Shown: one piece after another, positions 29,139-37,894 of the stretch
Position numbering within the stretch: the stretch's first letter is position 1
Layout of the letters: each line of letters begins with the position of its first letter
Assembly (NCBI RefSeq): GCF_900078705.1
Contig: NZ_FKIF01000009.1
Span: 124,001-188,000 of the forward strand
DNA length: 64,000 nucleotides
Direction: 5' to 3'
DNA from: Bordetella ansorpii
GTDB lineage: Bacteria; Pseudomonadota; Gammaproteobacteria; Burkholderiales; Burkholderiaceae_B
Notes under the pieces: model-generated
The model's database searches: none
What the model was told of the DNA's origin: nothing
Seen by the model: only the letters and a program-made list of their open reading frames with translations
Made by a program: the position numbers and the translations under genes

Positions 29139-29269
29139 GATCGCGCGATTCGTTTCGGCAACCATATCACAGGAGGGGGCTTGCGAGGGCGGGGCCCTCG
29201 CGCTCCCCTGGGGTATTGTTTCTTGCCGTGGTTTGCGTGGTGATGCGGCGGCGTAATCGTTCTTCTGCC

Positions 29270-29344
29270 GCAGCAATCGCCCCTGCGTAGTCACGTCCTC
29301 GCGCTTTCGCGCTGCGGGCGCGACTACTCCGGAGCGCTTGCTGC
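29270..29344 (-). repeat. Dispersed stem-loop element, copy 2 (inverted)
   Basis: Read on the minus strand, the outer stem is GCAGCAAGCGC / GCGATTGCTGC with one mismatch. The inner stem is GTAGTC / GACTAC and the apex is GCGC-GAAA-GCGC. Compared with copies 1 and 3 (GAAGTC / GACTTC), both sides of the inner stem have changed together, keeping the pair. AAGAAC follows the stem. It lies 132 bases upstream of pncB in the sense direction. Confidence 0.85.
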
Positions 29345-29470
29345 TCCCGACGGAGTACGGTGTCGCGCTGCTTTTCACGACCTCCAAGGTTCGTGATGCA
29401 TATCTCCATGGGTACGAACTGTGGCCAAAGAAATGTGTTTGTGCGGCGCCTGGAATTTAGACGGCTTGAG

Positions 29471-29555
29471 CCGGGAGCATTGCGGAGAAGTCACGCCCGG
29501 AGCGCGAATGCTGCGCTCGCAGCGCGAGGACGAGACTTCGCAGTTGTGCTCCCGG
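29471..29555 (+). repeat. Dispersed stem-loop element, copy 3
   Basis: The outer stem is CCGGGAGCA / TGCTCCCGG and the inner stem GAAGTC / GACTTC. The apical hairpin is longer than in the other copies (CTGCG-CT-CGCAG insert). The left core half (29484-29508) is identical over 25 bases to copy 1 and the right half differs at one base in 21. AAGAAC follows. It lies 172 bases upstream of fdxA in the sense direction. Confidence 0.85.
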
Positions 29556-29727
29556 TGCGCAAGAACTCGAATCGAGGCACAAAAGAAACCCCTATATCGT
29601 TGTCAAGTTCGCAACAATGCATCCCACGACATCGACACACCCATTGTTGGGGCGGGGTTATGATCGTGCCGCCTTGGCGCATTAGGTAAAATCTTTCAAT
29701 TACGCGCCGCCTGTCCGGAGTTCCTGA

Positions 29728-30051
29728 ATGACCCACGTAGTCACCGAAAACTGTATCAAGTGCAAATACACGGATTGTGTGGACGTTTGCCCGGTTGACT
29801 GTTTTCGCGAGGGGCCGAACTTCCTGGTGATCGACCCCGACGAGTGCATCGACTGCGCCGTCTGCATCCCGGAGTGCCCGGCCAACGCCATCTATGCCGA
29901 AGAAGACGTGCCGCAGGACCAGATGAAGTTCATCGCCCTGAACGCCGAACTGTCCGCCGATTTCCCCAGCATCAGCCGCGCCAAGAAGCCGCTGGCCGAC
30001 GCCGACGCGTGGAACGGCAAGGAAGACAAGCTGCAGTACCTCGAACGCTGA
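29728..30051 (+). CDS. fdxA: 7Fe ferredoxin FdxA
   Basis: Small soluble electron carrier with one [3Fe-4S] and one [4Fe-4S] cluster. The 107-residue protein has [17 protein letters not shown] and [17 protein letters not shown], plus the long C-terminal tail typical of Azotobacter-type FdxA. It is followed 44 bases later by a ferredoxin-NADP reductase gene, its natural partner. Confidence 0.96.
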   Translation: MTHVVTENCIKCKYTDCVDVCPVDCFREGPNFLVIDPDECIDCAVCIPECPANAIYAEEDVPQDQMKFIALNAELSADFPSISRAKKPLADADAWNGKEDKLQYLER

Positions 30052-30095
30052 AGCGCGCCGGCGGAACGACCTTTGCGCGACCGCCCGAATTGCCG

Positions 30096-30869
30096 ATGAC
30101 AGACAGCAAGTACACCCGCCAGACCGTCACCCAGGTACACACCTGGGTGCCCGGCAAACTCTTCTCGGTACGCGTCACGCGCGACCCGGCCTATGCGTTC
30201 CAGCCCGGCCAGTTCGCACGCGTCGGCCTGCCCGCCGACCCCACCGACCCCCACGCCGAACCCACCGTGTGGCGCGCGTACTCGATGGTGTCCGCGCCCT
30301 CGGAAGACTGGCTCGAGTTCTATTCCATCGTGGTGCCCGGCGGCGAGTTCAGCCCGCGCATGGCGCAACTGCGGCCCGGCGACGCGCTGTACGTGGACAA
30401 GACGCCCTTCGGCTTCCTCACGCTCGACCGCTTTCCCACCGGCGACCACCTGTGGCTGCTGGCCACGGGCACCGGCCTGTCGGCCTATCTGTCCATGCTG
30501 GACGATCCGGCCGTCTGGCAACGCTTCGACCGCATCGTGCTGGCGCACGGCGTGCGCACGGCCGACGAACTGGCCTACCGCGACGAGATCGCCGCCTGGC
30601 AGGCCGCGGCGCCCGGCAAGCTCGTCTATCTGCCCATCGCCACGCGTGAACCCCTGCCCGGCATGCCGCAGGAACGCCTGACCACGCTGATCGCCGACGG
30701 CCGCCTCGAAGAACTGGCCGGCCTGCCGCTGGATCCGGCCCCTGCGCGCGTCATGCTGTGCGGCAATCCCGACATGCTGGCCGATGCCCGCAAGCTGCTG
30801 GGCGAACGCGGTTTCGCGCCCGGCCGGCGCGGCATTCCCGGCACCCTGGCGGCCGAAAACTATTGGTAG
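30096..30869 (+). CDS. fpr: Ferredoxin-NADP(+) reductase
   Basis: FAD enzyme moving electrons between NADPH and ferredoxin or flavodoxin. The 257-residue protein has the FAD motif WRAYSMVSAP near 62-71, YSIVVPGGEFSPRMAQL, the NADP-binding GTGTGLSAYLSML, CGNPDML and an aromatic C terminus (AENYW). It matches the bacterial subclass I FPR family in length. It is downstream of fdxA on the same strand. Confidence 0.95.
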   Translation: MTDSKYTRQTVTQVHTWVPGKLFSVRVTRDPAYAFQPGQFARVGLPADPTDPHAEPTVWRAYSMVSAPSEDWLEFYSIVVPGGEFSPRMAQLRPGDALYVDKTPFGFLTLDRFPTGDHLWLLATGTGLSAYLSMLDDPAVWQRFDRIVLAHGVRTADELAYRDEIAAWQAAAPGKLVYLPIATREPLPGMPQERLTTLIADGRLEELAGLPLDPAPARVMLCGNPDMLADARKLLGERGFAPGRRGIPGTLAAENYW

Positions 30870-31053
30870 GCCGCCGTCCGGCGGCCCTGCCCACCGCCCT
30901 TCATCCGGTCCCGACGCCCTTGCCTGCGACGCCGAATGACGCCTTCCGAGTCGTTTTTTCGCAACGCAACAAGGGTTTTCGGCCACCCGTAACAGACTGT
31001 TTGGAAATATCCTTATTTCCCCAGCACGTAGGCAAGCAAGGAACAACCTCTCC

Positions 31054-32289
31054 ATGCTGTATCAATTGCACGAAATGCAGCGGGCTTTCCTGCGCCCGCT
31101 GGCCGAGTTCACCGACGCCGGCTCCCAGTGGTTCTCCAGTCCGTATAACCCTTTGTCCTACACGCCCATCGCGCGCCAGATGGCGGCCAGCCTGGCGCTG
31201 GTGCATCGCATCGGCAAGGACTACCACAAGCCCGAATGGCAACTGCACAGCACCGAGATCAACGGCAAGACCGTGGCGGTGCGCGAGACCTGTGCGCTGG
31301 ACAAGCCCTTCTGCCGCCTGATCCATTTCGAGCGTGAACTGCCGCGCAACGCCGCCGCGCGCAAGGACCCGCGCGTGCTGCTGGTGGCGCCGCTGTCGGG
31401 CCACCACGCCACGCTGCTGCGCGACACGGTGCGCGCGCTCCTGCCCGCGCACGACGTGTACGTCACCGATTGGGTCGACGCGCGCATGGTGCCGCTGGCC
31501 GCCGGCCCGTTCCACCTCGACGACTACGTGCGCTACGTGCAGGCGTTCATCCGCATGCTGGGCGCGGACACCGACGTGCACGTCATCTCGGTATGCCAGC
31601 CCACGGTGCCGGTGCTGGCCGCCATCTCGCTGATGGCCAGCGCCGATGAGCCCGTCCAGGCCCGCACCATGACGATGATGGGCGGCCCCATCGATCCGCG
31701 CCAGTCGCCCACGCAGGTCAACGGCCTGGCCACCACCAAGCCGTACGAGTGGTTCGAGACGCAGCTGATCCACCTGGTGCCGGGCAACTACCGCGGCGCC
31801 GGCCGGCGCGTCTATCCGGGCTTCCTGCAGCACGCCGGCTTCATCGCGATGAACCCCGACCGCCATCTGAAGTCGCACTACGACTTCTACCTCGACCTGC
31901 TGCGCGGCGACGACGGCGACGCCGAGGCGCACGTGCGCTTCTATGACGAGTACAACGCCGTGCTGGACATGCCGGCCGAGTTCTACCTGGACACGATCCG
32001 CACGGTTTTCCAGGAGTTCCGCCTGCCCAGCGGCACCTGGGTCGTGGACGGCCAGCCGGTGCGGCCCGCCGACATCCGCAAGACGGCCCTGCTGACCATC
32101 GAGGGCGAACTGGACGACATCTCGGGCCAGGGCCAGACCCGCGCGGCCATCGACCTGTGCCGCGGCATCCCGGCCGCCCGCAAGCAGCATTACCTGGCGC
32201 AGGGCGCGGGCCACTACGGCATCTTCGCCGGCCGCCGGTGGCGCGAGACGATCTGCCCTAAAATCGCGGCATTCATACGCCAATCCTGA
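31054..32289 (+). CDS. phaZ: Intracellular polyhydroxyalkanoate depolymerase
   Basis: Mobilises stored poly(3-hydroxybutyrate) granules. The 411-residue protein belongs to the Ralstonia PhaZ1-type family in which a cysteine, not serine, is the nucleophile: the lipase-like box reads [10 protein letters not shown]. Other family blocks include [46 protein letters not shown] and the late histidine in [10 protein letters not shown]. It is preceded by a 184-base gap with no clear promoter. It implies the host makes PHB. Confidence 0.93.
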   Translation: MLYQLHEMQRAFLRPLAEFTDAGSQWFSSPYNPLSYTPIARQMAASLALVHRIGKDYHKPEWQLHSTEINGKTVAVRETCALDKPFCRLIHFERELPRNAAARKDPRVLLVAPLSGHHATLLRDTVRALLPAHDVYVTDWVDARMVPLAAGPFHLDDYVRYVQAFIRMLGADTDVHVISVCQPTVPVLAAISLMASADEPVQARTMTMMGGPIDPRQSPTQVNGLATTKPYEWFETQLIHLVPGNYRGAGRRVYPGFLQHAGFIAMNPDRHLKSHYDFYLDLLRGDDGDAEAHVRFYDEYNAVLDMPAEFYLDTIRTVFQEFRLPSGTWVVDGQPVRPADIRKTALLTIEGELDDISGQGQTRAAIDLCRGIPAARKQHYLAQGAGHYGIFAGRRWRETICPKIAAFIRQS

Positions 32290-32377
32290 GCGGGCCAGCG
32301 CATCGGGGCCTGCCACGCCGCATCGCGCGTACAGGCCCCACGCCCCAGGCCATGCGCCCCGCTCTTTCTCACCGCCC

Positions 32378-33070
32378 ATGCCTTTCCTTCCGACGCTCGC
32401 CGAGCGCATCGACGGCCTGCTGCCGCAAACGCAATGCACCAAGTGCGGCTATGACGGCTGCCGTCCGTACGCCGAGGCCATCGCCGCCGGCGACGCCGCC
32501 ATCAACCGCTGCCCCCCGGGCGGCGACGCGGGCATCGCCGCGCTGGCCCGATTGCTGGACACCCCCGAGCTGCCGCTGGACACGGGACGCGGCCAGCCCG
32601 GCCCGTTGACGGCCGCCGTCATCGACGAGGCCCACTGCATCGGCTGTACGCTGTGCATCCAGGCCTGTCCGGTGGACGCCATCGTGGGCGCGGCCAAGCG
32701 CATGCATACCGTGCTGCCCGAACTCTGTACCGGGTGCGACCTGTGCCTGCCTCCCTGTCCGGTCGATTGCATCGCCATGCTGCCCGCCGGCCGAGCGTGG
32801 ACGCCAGCCGATGCGCAGGCGGCGCGCTCGCGCCACGTCGCGCGCCGCGAACGGCTTGCGCGCGCGCCGGCCGAGCAGCAGCGCCTGATGGCCGAAACGC
32901 CGGAAGCGCTCGCGCCGCAAGCGGACACTTCCGTTGCTCAGGCCGTTTCCGCGGACGCCGCGACGGCCGGACTGGACGCCGCGCCGCACGCCGCGCCCGA
33001 GGCCGAGCGCCGTCGCACCGCCATCGAATCCGCCCTGGCGCGCGCCCGCGCCCGGCGACAGGCCCGCTGA
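32378..33070 (+). CDS. rnfB: RnfB-like ferredoxin (electron transport complex subunit B)
   Basis: Iron-sulfur protein with the RnfB Fe4 domain ([21 protein letters not shown]) followed by two [4Fe-4S] ferredoxin motifs ([16 protein letters not shown] and [16 protein letters not shown]). An Ala-rich basic tail with [10 protein letters not shown] at the C terminus completes the 230 residues. It lacks the N-terminal membrane helix of full RnfB, as is usual for the betaproteobacterial form, and there are no other rnf genes nearby. It is followed two bases later by nth, an order often seen at the end of rnf operons. Its redox partner is unknown. Confidence 0.88.
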   Translation: MPFLPTLAERIDGLLPQTQCTKCGYDGCRPYAEAIAAGDAAINRCPPGGDAGIAALARLLDTPELPLDTGRGQPGPLTAAVIDEAHCIGCTLCIQACPVDAIVGAAKRMHTVLPELCTGCDLCLPPCPVDCIAMLPAGRAWTPADAQAARSRHVARRERLARAPAEQQRLMAETPEALAPQADTSVAQAVSADAATAGLDAAPHAAPEAERRRTAIESALARARARRQAR

Positions 33071-33072
33071 CC

Positions 33073-33708
33073 ATGAACGCCGCCAAACGCCGCGAGATCT
33101 TCGCTCGCCTGCAAGCCGCCAATCCCACGCCCACCACCGAACTGGAATACGAGACTCCGTTCCAGTTGCTGATCGCGGTGCTGCTGTCCGCGCAGGCCAC
33201 CGACAAATCGGTGAACCTGGCCACGCGCAAGTTCTTCCCCACCTACGGCACGCCGCAGGCCCTGCTGGACCTGGGCGAGGAAGGCCTGGCCGACTACATC
33301 AAGACCATCGGCCTGTTCCGCACCAAGGCCAAGAACACGATCGCCACCTGCAGGATGCTGCTGGAGCGGCATGGCGGCGAGGTGCCGCGCAGCCGCGAGG
33401 CGCTGGAAGCCCTGCCCGGCGTCGGCCGCAAGACCGCCAACGTGGTGCTGAACACGGCATTCGGCGAGCCCACCATCGCCGTGGACACGCACATCTTCCG
33501 CGTGTCCAACCGCACCGGCATCGCGCCGGGCAAGAACGTGCTCGACGTGGAGTTGAAGCTGGAGAAGGTGATTCCGCCGGAATACCGGCTGGACGCGCAC
33601 CACTGGCTGATCCTGCACGGCCGCTACGTCTGCGTGGCGCGCAAGCCGAAATGCCCGCAATGCGGCATTTCCGACCTCTGCGAATTCAAACAGAAATCTG
33701 CCGCGTGA
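33073..33708 (+). CDS. nth: Endonuclease III
   Basis: DNA glycosylase/AP lyase for oxidised pyrimidines. The 211-residue protein has the helix-hairpin-helix LPGVGRKTANVVLN with catalytic Lys, the catalytic Asp in AVDTHIFRVSNR, and the C-terminal [4Fe-4S] set C-x6-C-x2-C-x5-C (CVARKPKCPQCGISDLC). Directly downstream of rnfB. Confidence 0.97.
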   Translation: MNAAKRREIFARLQAANPTPTTELEYETPFQLLIAVLLSAQATDKSVNLATRKFFPTYGTPQALLDLGEEGLADYIKTIGLFRTKAKNTIATCRMLLERHGGEVPRSREALEALPGVGRKTANVVLNTAFGEPTIAVDTHIFRVSNRTGIAPGKNVLDVELKLEKVIPPEYRLDAHHWLILHGRYVCVARKPKCPQCGISDLCEFKQKSAA

Positions 33709-33913
33709 CAGTGGGCGGCGGGGCCGCTTGCCCACCGGCTCGCGCCCCCGGGGCGGCGCCCCGGCCCCGAGGCAGCCCGGCGTCCTGTCATAAATCTTCC
33801 ATATCGGCCGGGCCACGCTGCACGGCAACATACTATGAAAAACCCTCATGGATATTTGCCATGGGGGTCCGCATACTCGCCGCAACTACATAAAACGATG
33901 TTGGTATGCCGAT

Positions 33914-34687
33914 ATGGACGATGCCATCCTGGAGACAAGAAAACTGACCAAGGAGTTTCGCGGCTTCGTGGCCGTGAACGAGGTCGACCTGCGCGTCAAG
34001 CGCGGCCAGATCCATGCCTTGATCGGTCCCAACGGGGCAGGCAAGACCACCTGCTTCAACCTGCTCACCAAGTTCCTGTCGCCCACCTCGGGCAGCATCG
34101 TCTTCAACGGGGTGGACATCACGCGTGAACGTCCCGCGCAGATCGCGCGCCGCGGCGTCATCCGCTCGTTCCAGATCTCGGCGGTGTTCCCGCACCTGAC
34201 CGTGCTGGAGAACGTGCGCATCGGCCTGCAGCGCAAGACCGGCATGTCGTTCCACTTCTGGAAAAGCGAATCGCGGCTGCACAGCCTGGACCGCACCGCG
34301 CTGCAATTGCTGGAGCAGGTCGACCTGGGCGCCTTCGCCGACGAGACCACCGCCAATCTGCCCTACGGCCGCAAGCGCGCGCTCGAAATCGCCACCACGC
34401 TGGCGATGGAACCCGAACTGATGCTGCTGGACGAGCCCACGCAGGGCATGGGCCACGAAGACGTCGACCGCGTCACGCACCTGATCAAGCGCGTCAGCGA
34501 AGGCCGCACCATTCTCATGGTCGAGCACAACATGAACGTCGTGTCCTCGATTGCCGACACCATCACCGTGCTGGCGCGCGGCGCGGTGCTGGCCGAGGGC
34601 CCCTACGGCGTCGTATCCAAGCATCCGGCGGTGATGCAGGCGTACATGGGCACCACCGATGGTGAACTTCAAGGAGCGCATGCATGA
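33914..34687 (+). CDS. Liv-type ABC transporter ATPase, LivG subfamily (system 1)
   Basis: 257-residue ATPase of the branched-chain amino acid/amide (HAAT) importer family. Walker A is GPNGAGKTT, the Q-loop is in RSFQISAVFP, the signature is LPYGRKRALEIA (the relaxed form common in LivG), Walker B is LMLLDEPTQG, and the H-switch is in VEHNMNVV. The start is placed at MDDAILETRK; the frame runs upstream to 33848 without conserved sequence. It is the first gene of livG-livF-SBP-livH-livM. Substrate not determinable. Confidence 0.92.
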   Translation: MDDAILETRKLTKEFRGFVAVNEVDLRVKRGQIHALIGPNGAGKTTCFNLLTKFLSPTSGSIVFNGVDITRERPAQIARRGVIRSFQISAVFPHLTVLENVRIGLQRKTGMSFHFWKSESRLHSLDRTALQLLEQVDLGAFADETTANLPYGRKRALEIATTLAMEPELMLLDEPTQGMGHEDVDRVTHLIKRVSEGRTILMVEHNMNVVSSIADTITVLARGAVLAEGPYGVVSKHPAVMQAYMGTTDGELQGAHA

Positions 34688-34828
34688 GCCTGCACGGCCG
34701 CCCGAAAGGCGAAATTCCCCCTTGGGGGGACGGCGCGCAGCGCCAAGGGGGCAACATCCTTAGCCTGCACGGCCGCCCGAAAGGCGAAACTCCCCCTTGG
34801 GGGGACGGCGCGCAGCGCCAAGGGGGCA
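34687..34828 (+). repeat. Tandem pair of 67-base hairpin units between livG and livF
   Basis: Two units, 34687-34753 and 34762-34828, identical except for one T/C difference, separated by eight bases. Each contains CCCCCTTGG facing CCAAGGGGG (34717-34725 with 34743-34751 in unit 1) and a GGCGCGC core. They fill the whole livG-livF gap, starting in the livG stop codon. The second ends in AAGGGGGCA, six bases before the livF ATG, so the repeat itself appears to supply the ribosome binding site. Similar CCCCTTGG-type hairpins are, to my recollection, frequent in Burkholderiales intergenic regions. Confidence 0.9.
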
Positions 34829-34832
34829 CCCT

Positions 34833-35612
34833 ATGAGCACGACTACGTACGCCATGCCGCATGAAGAACGCGCGGCGGAAAAAATCCAGCCTCGCGCCGC
34901 TGCCGGCACCCCTGCCCTGCAGATCTCCGGCCTGCACGCCTGGTACGGCGAATCGCACATCCTGCACGGCGTGGACATCGAGGTCGCGCGCGGCGAGGTC
35001 GTCACGCTGCTGGGCCGCAACGGCGCCGGCCGCACCACCACGCTGCGCGCCATCCTGGGCCTGACCGGTTCGCGCAAGGGCTCTGTGCGCCTCAACGGCA
35101 CCGAGTCGATCGACCTGCCCACCTATCGTGTCGCCCACCTGGGCGTGGGCTACTGCCCCGAAGAGCGCGGCATCTTCGCCAGCCTGTCCTGCGAGGAGAA
35201 CCTGCTGCTGCCGCCCCCCGTGGGCGCGCTGGGCGGCGGCATGTCGCTGGCCGAAATCTACGAGATGTTCCCCAACCTGCACGAACGCCGCAACTCGCCG
35301 GGTACGCGCCTGTCGGGCGGCGAGCAGCAGATGCTGGCGGTGGCGCGCATCCTGCGCACCGGCGCCAACCTGCTGCTGCTCGACGAGATCTCGGAGGGCC
35401 TGGCTCCCGTCATCGTGCAGGCGCTGGCCCGCATGATCACCACGCTGAAGGCGCGCGGCTACACCATCGTCATGGTGGAGCAGAACTTCCGTTTCGCCGC
35501 GCCGCTGGCCGACCGCTTCTACGTCATGGAGCACGGCCAGATCGTCGAGCACTTCGCCGCCTCGCAGCTCGCGCAGAAGCAGGACACGCTCAACGAACTG
35601 TTGGGCGTCTAG
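34833..35612 (+). CDS. Liv-type ABC transporter ATPase, LivF subfamily (system 1)
   Basis: 259-residue ATPase. Walker A reads GRNGAGRTTT, with arginine where lysine is expected. The signature LSGGEQQMLAVAR, Walker B LLLLDEISEGLAP and H-switch region VEQNFRF are otherwise normal. An extra N-terminal segment (about 25 residues, EERAAEKIQPRAAAG) precedes the domain. The ATG at 34833 follows a GGGGG tract from the upstream repeat. Whether the K-to-R change reduces ATP hydrolysis is unknown; the rest of the protein looks under selection. Confidence 0.9.
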   Translation: MSTTTYAMPHEERAAEKIQPRAAAGTPALQISGLHAWYGESHILHGVDIEVARGEVVTLLGRNGAGRTTTLRAILGLTGSRKGSVRLNGTESIDLPTYRVAHLGVGYCPEERGIFASLSCEENLLLPPPVGALGGGMSLAEIYEMFPNLHERRNSPGTRLSGGEQQMLAVARILRTGANLLLLDEISEGLAPVIVQALARMITTLKARGYTIVMVEQNFRFAAPLADRFYVMEHGQIVEHFAASQLAQKQDTLNELLGV

Positions 35613-35693
35613 GGCCTGTCTACAACAAGAAAGCCTGTCACCCGCCGGCGCAGTGCCGGCACCCCAAAACACAGGAACGAGAGGAGTCATCCC

Positions 35694-36908
35694 ATGAAGT
35701 TGCACACCATCACTGCCGCACTGGCCTTGGCCGGCCTGGGATTCGCCGGGCTACCCGCCCAGGCCCAGGGCATTTCGGACGATGTGATCCGCATCGGCTT
35801 CATCACCGACATGTCGGGCGTGTATTCCGACATCGACGGCAAGGCCGGCCTGACGGCCATCCAGATGGCGATCGAGGACGCGGGCGGTTCGATCAACGGC
35901 AAGAAGATCGAGGTGCTGTCCGCCGACCACCAGAACAAGGCCGACGTCGCCTCGGCCCGCGCGCGCGAATGGTTCGACCAGCAGAAGGTCGACCTGCTGA
36001 TCGGCGGCACCAACTCCGCCACCAACCTGGCCATGGCCGCCGTGGCCGCCGAGAAGAAGCGCCCCTTCATCTCCATCGGCGCGGGCGCCTCCGACCTGAC
36101 CAACGCGCAGTGCACCCCCTACACCGTGCACTATGCGTACGACACCGTGGCGCTGGCGCGTGGCACGGGCTCCGCCGTGGTGAAGAATGGCGGCAAGAGC
36201 TGGTTCTTCCTGACCGCCGACTACGCCTTCGGCCACGCGCTGGAACGCGACACCACGGCCGTCATCAAGGCCAACGGCGGCGAGATCAAGGGCAGCGTCC
36301 GCGCGCCGCTGGCCACCACCGACTTCTCGTCCTTCCTGCTGCAGGCCCAGTCCTCGGGCGCGCAGATCCTGGGACTGGCCAACGCCGGCGGCGACACGGT
36401 GAACTCGATCAAGGCCGCCAACGAGTTCGGCGTCACCTCGACCATGAAAATGGCCGGCCTGCTGGTGTTCATCAACGACATCCACTCGCTGGGCCTGAAA
36501 GCCACCCAGAACATGTACCTGACCGACAGCTGGTACTGGGACCAGGACGACGCCTCGCGCGCCTGGACCAAGAGGTTCGAGGAAAAGGTCAAGCGCAAGC
36601 CCTCGTCGCTGCAGGCGGCCGATTACTCTTCGGTGGCGTTCTACCTGAGCGGCGTCAAGGCCACCGGCACCGACGATGCCGACGCGCTGATGAAATGGAT
36701 GAAGTCGAACAAGGTCAACGACTTCTACGCCAAGAACGGCGTGGTCCGGGAGGACGGCCGCATGGTGCACGACATGTACCTGATGCAGGTGAAGACGCCC
36801 AAGGAATCCAAGGGCCCGTGGGACTACTACAAGGTCGTCGCCACCCTGCCGGGCGATGACGTCTACACCAAGCTGTCGGAATCGACCTGCAAGCTGGTCA
36901 AGAAGTAA
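35694..36908 (+). CDS. Liv-type ABC transporter substrate-binding protein (system 1)
   Basis: Periplasmic receptor of 404 residues with a signal peptide cleaved near AQA|QGI (25/26) and the type I periplasmic-binding fold (VIRIGFITDMSGVYSDIDG, LIGGTNSATNLAMAAVA). The QCTPYTVHYAYDT segment and a late CKLVKK are visible. It belongs to the Peripla_BP_6 group, whose ligands range from branched-chain amino acids to aromatic acids and amides; the ligand cannot be told here. The gap before it has a GCCGGC-GCAGT-GCCGGC hairpin (35644-35660). RBS AGGAG-like (gagaggag) just upstream. Confidence 0.9.
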   Translation: MKLHTITAALALAGLGFAGLPAQAQGISDDVIRIGFITDMSGVYSDIDGKAGLTAIQMAIEDAGGSINGKKIEVLSADHQNKADVASARAREWFDQQKVDLLIGGTNSATNLAMAAVAAEKKRPFISIGAGASDLTNAQCTPYTVHYAYDTVALARGTGSAVVKNGGKSWFFLTADYAFGHALERDTTAVIKANGGEIKGSVRAPLATTDFSSFLLQAQSSGAQILGLANAGGDTVNSIKAANEFGVTSTMKMAGLLVFINDIHSLGLKATQNMYLTDSWYWDQDDASRAWTKRFEEKVKRKPSSLQAADYSSVAFYLSGVKATGTDDADALMKWMKSNKVNDFYAKNGVVREDGRMVHDMYLMQVKTPKESKGPWDYYKVVATLPGDDVYTKLSESTCKLVKK

Positions 36909-37006
36909 TTCTTCGGCGCCGTACCGGCGCGGCCTCGCATCATCCGCCAGGCCGCGCCGCGAACTGAATACGCTGTAATCCGCACGCGCGCAGGAATATC
37001 CACAAG

Positions 37007-37894
37007 ATGATTTCAGTATTCGGCATACCCATACAGGCGCTGCTGGGACAACTGCTGCTGGGCCTGGTGAACGGCTCGTTCTACGCCATGTTGTCGCTGG
37101 GGCTCGCGGTCATTTTCGGCCTGCTCAACGTCATCAACTTCGCCCATGGCGCCCTGTACATGCTGGGCGCCTTCGTCGCCTGGATGGGCCTGACCTATCT
37201 GGGCCTGAACTACTGGGCCATGCTGATCCTGGCGCCGATCGTGGTGGGCCTGTTCGGCATCGTGGTCGAACGCCTGCTGCTGCGGCACCTCTACAAGCTG
37301 GATCACTTGTACGGGCTGCTGCTGACCTTCGGACTGACACTGCTGATCGAAGGCCTGTTCCGCAGCATCTACGGCGTGTCGGGCCAGCCCTACCCCACGC
37401 CCGAGGCGCTGCGCGGCGCCACCAACCTGGGCTTCATGGTGCTGCCCAACTACCGCGCCTGGGTCGTGGTGGCCTCCATCGCGGTGTGCCTGACGACCTG
37501 GTTCGTGATCGAGCGCACCCGGCTGGGCGCGCTGCTGCGGGCAGGCACCGAGAACCCGCGCCTGGTCGAGGCCTTCGGCGTGAACGTGCCCCGCATGATC
37601 ATGCTCACCTACGGCTTCGGCGTGGCGCTGGCGGGCTTCGCCGGCGTGCTGGCGGCGCCCGTGCTGCAGGTGTCCCCGCTGATGGGAACCAACCTGATCA
37701 TCGTGGTGTTCGCCGTGGTCGTGATCGGCGGCATGGGGTCCATCATGGGCGCCATCGTCACCGGCCTGGGCCTGGGCGTCATCGAAGGCCTGACCAAGGT
37801 GTTCTGGCCCGAGGCGTCGAGCACCGTCGTCTTCATCATCATGGCCGTCGTGCTGCTGCTGCGCCCCGCCGGGCTGTTCGGAAGGGAAAAATGA
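37007..37894 (+). CDS. Liv-type ABC transporter permease, LivH subfamily (system 1)
   Basis: 295-residue inner-membrane permease. It has LVNGSFYAMLSLGLAVIFGL and NVINFAHGALYMLGAF, the LivH N-terminal signature, and the cytoplasmic EAA-like loop VEAFGVNVPRMIMLTYGFGVALAG; about eight helices. It overlaps the livM start by four bases (ATGA). Confidence 0.93.
   Translation: MISVFGIPIQALLGQLLLGLVNGSFYAMLSLGLAVIFGLLNVINFAHGALYMLGAFVAWMGLTYLGLNYWAMLILAPIVVGLFGIVVERLLLRHLYKLDHLYGLLLTFGLTLLIEGLFRSIYGVSGQPYPTPEALRGATNLGFMVLPNYRAWVVVASIAVCLTTWFVIERTRLGALLRAGTENPRLVEAFGVNVPRMIMLTYGFGVALAGFAGVLAAPVLQVSPLMGTNLIIVVFAVVVIGGMGSIMGAIVTGLGLGVIEGLTKVFWPEASSTVVFIIMAVVLLLRPAGLFGREK

Larger units (their letters stand above)
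29139..29727. other. 589-base divergent region between pncB and fdxA
   Basis: No gene is supported. It holds two copies of the stem-loop element in opposite orientations (29270-29344 and 29471-29555), each reading outward toward pncB and fdxA respectively, with 126 bases between them. Close to fdxA the sequence becomes A/T-richer, and TAAAAT at 29687-29692 is a possible -10 element; I cannot assign a -35. Confidence 0.6.

Noticed and set aside
31054-32289. Missing serine in the lipase box of PhaZ (VCQP) as an inactivating change
   Set aside because: This family of intracellular PHB depolymerases uses cysteine as nucleophile.
33914-34687. Non-canonical ABC signature LPYGRKRALEIA in LivG as a defect
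   Set aside because: LPYG-type signatures are normal for LivG proteins.
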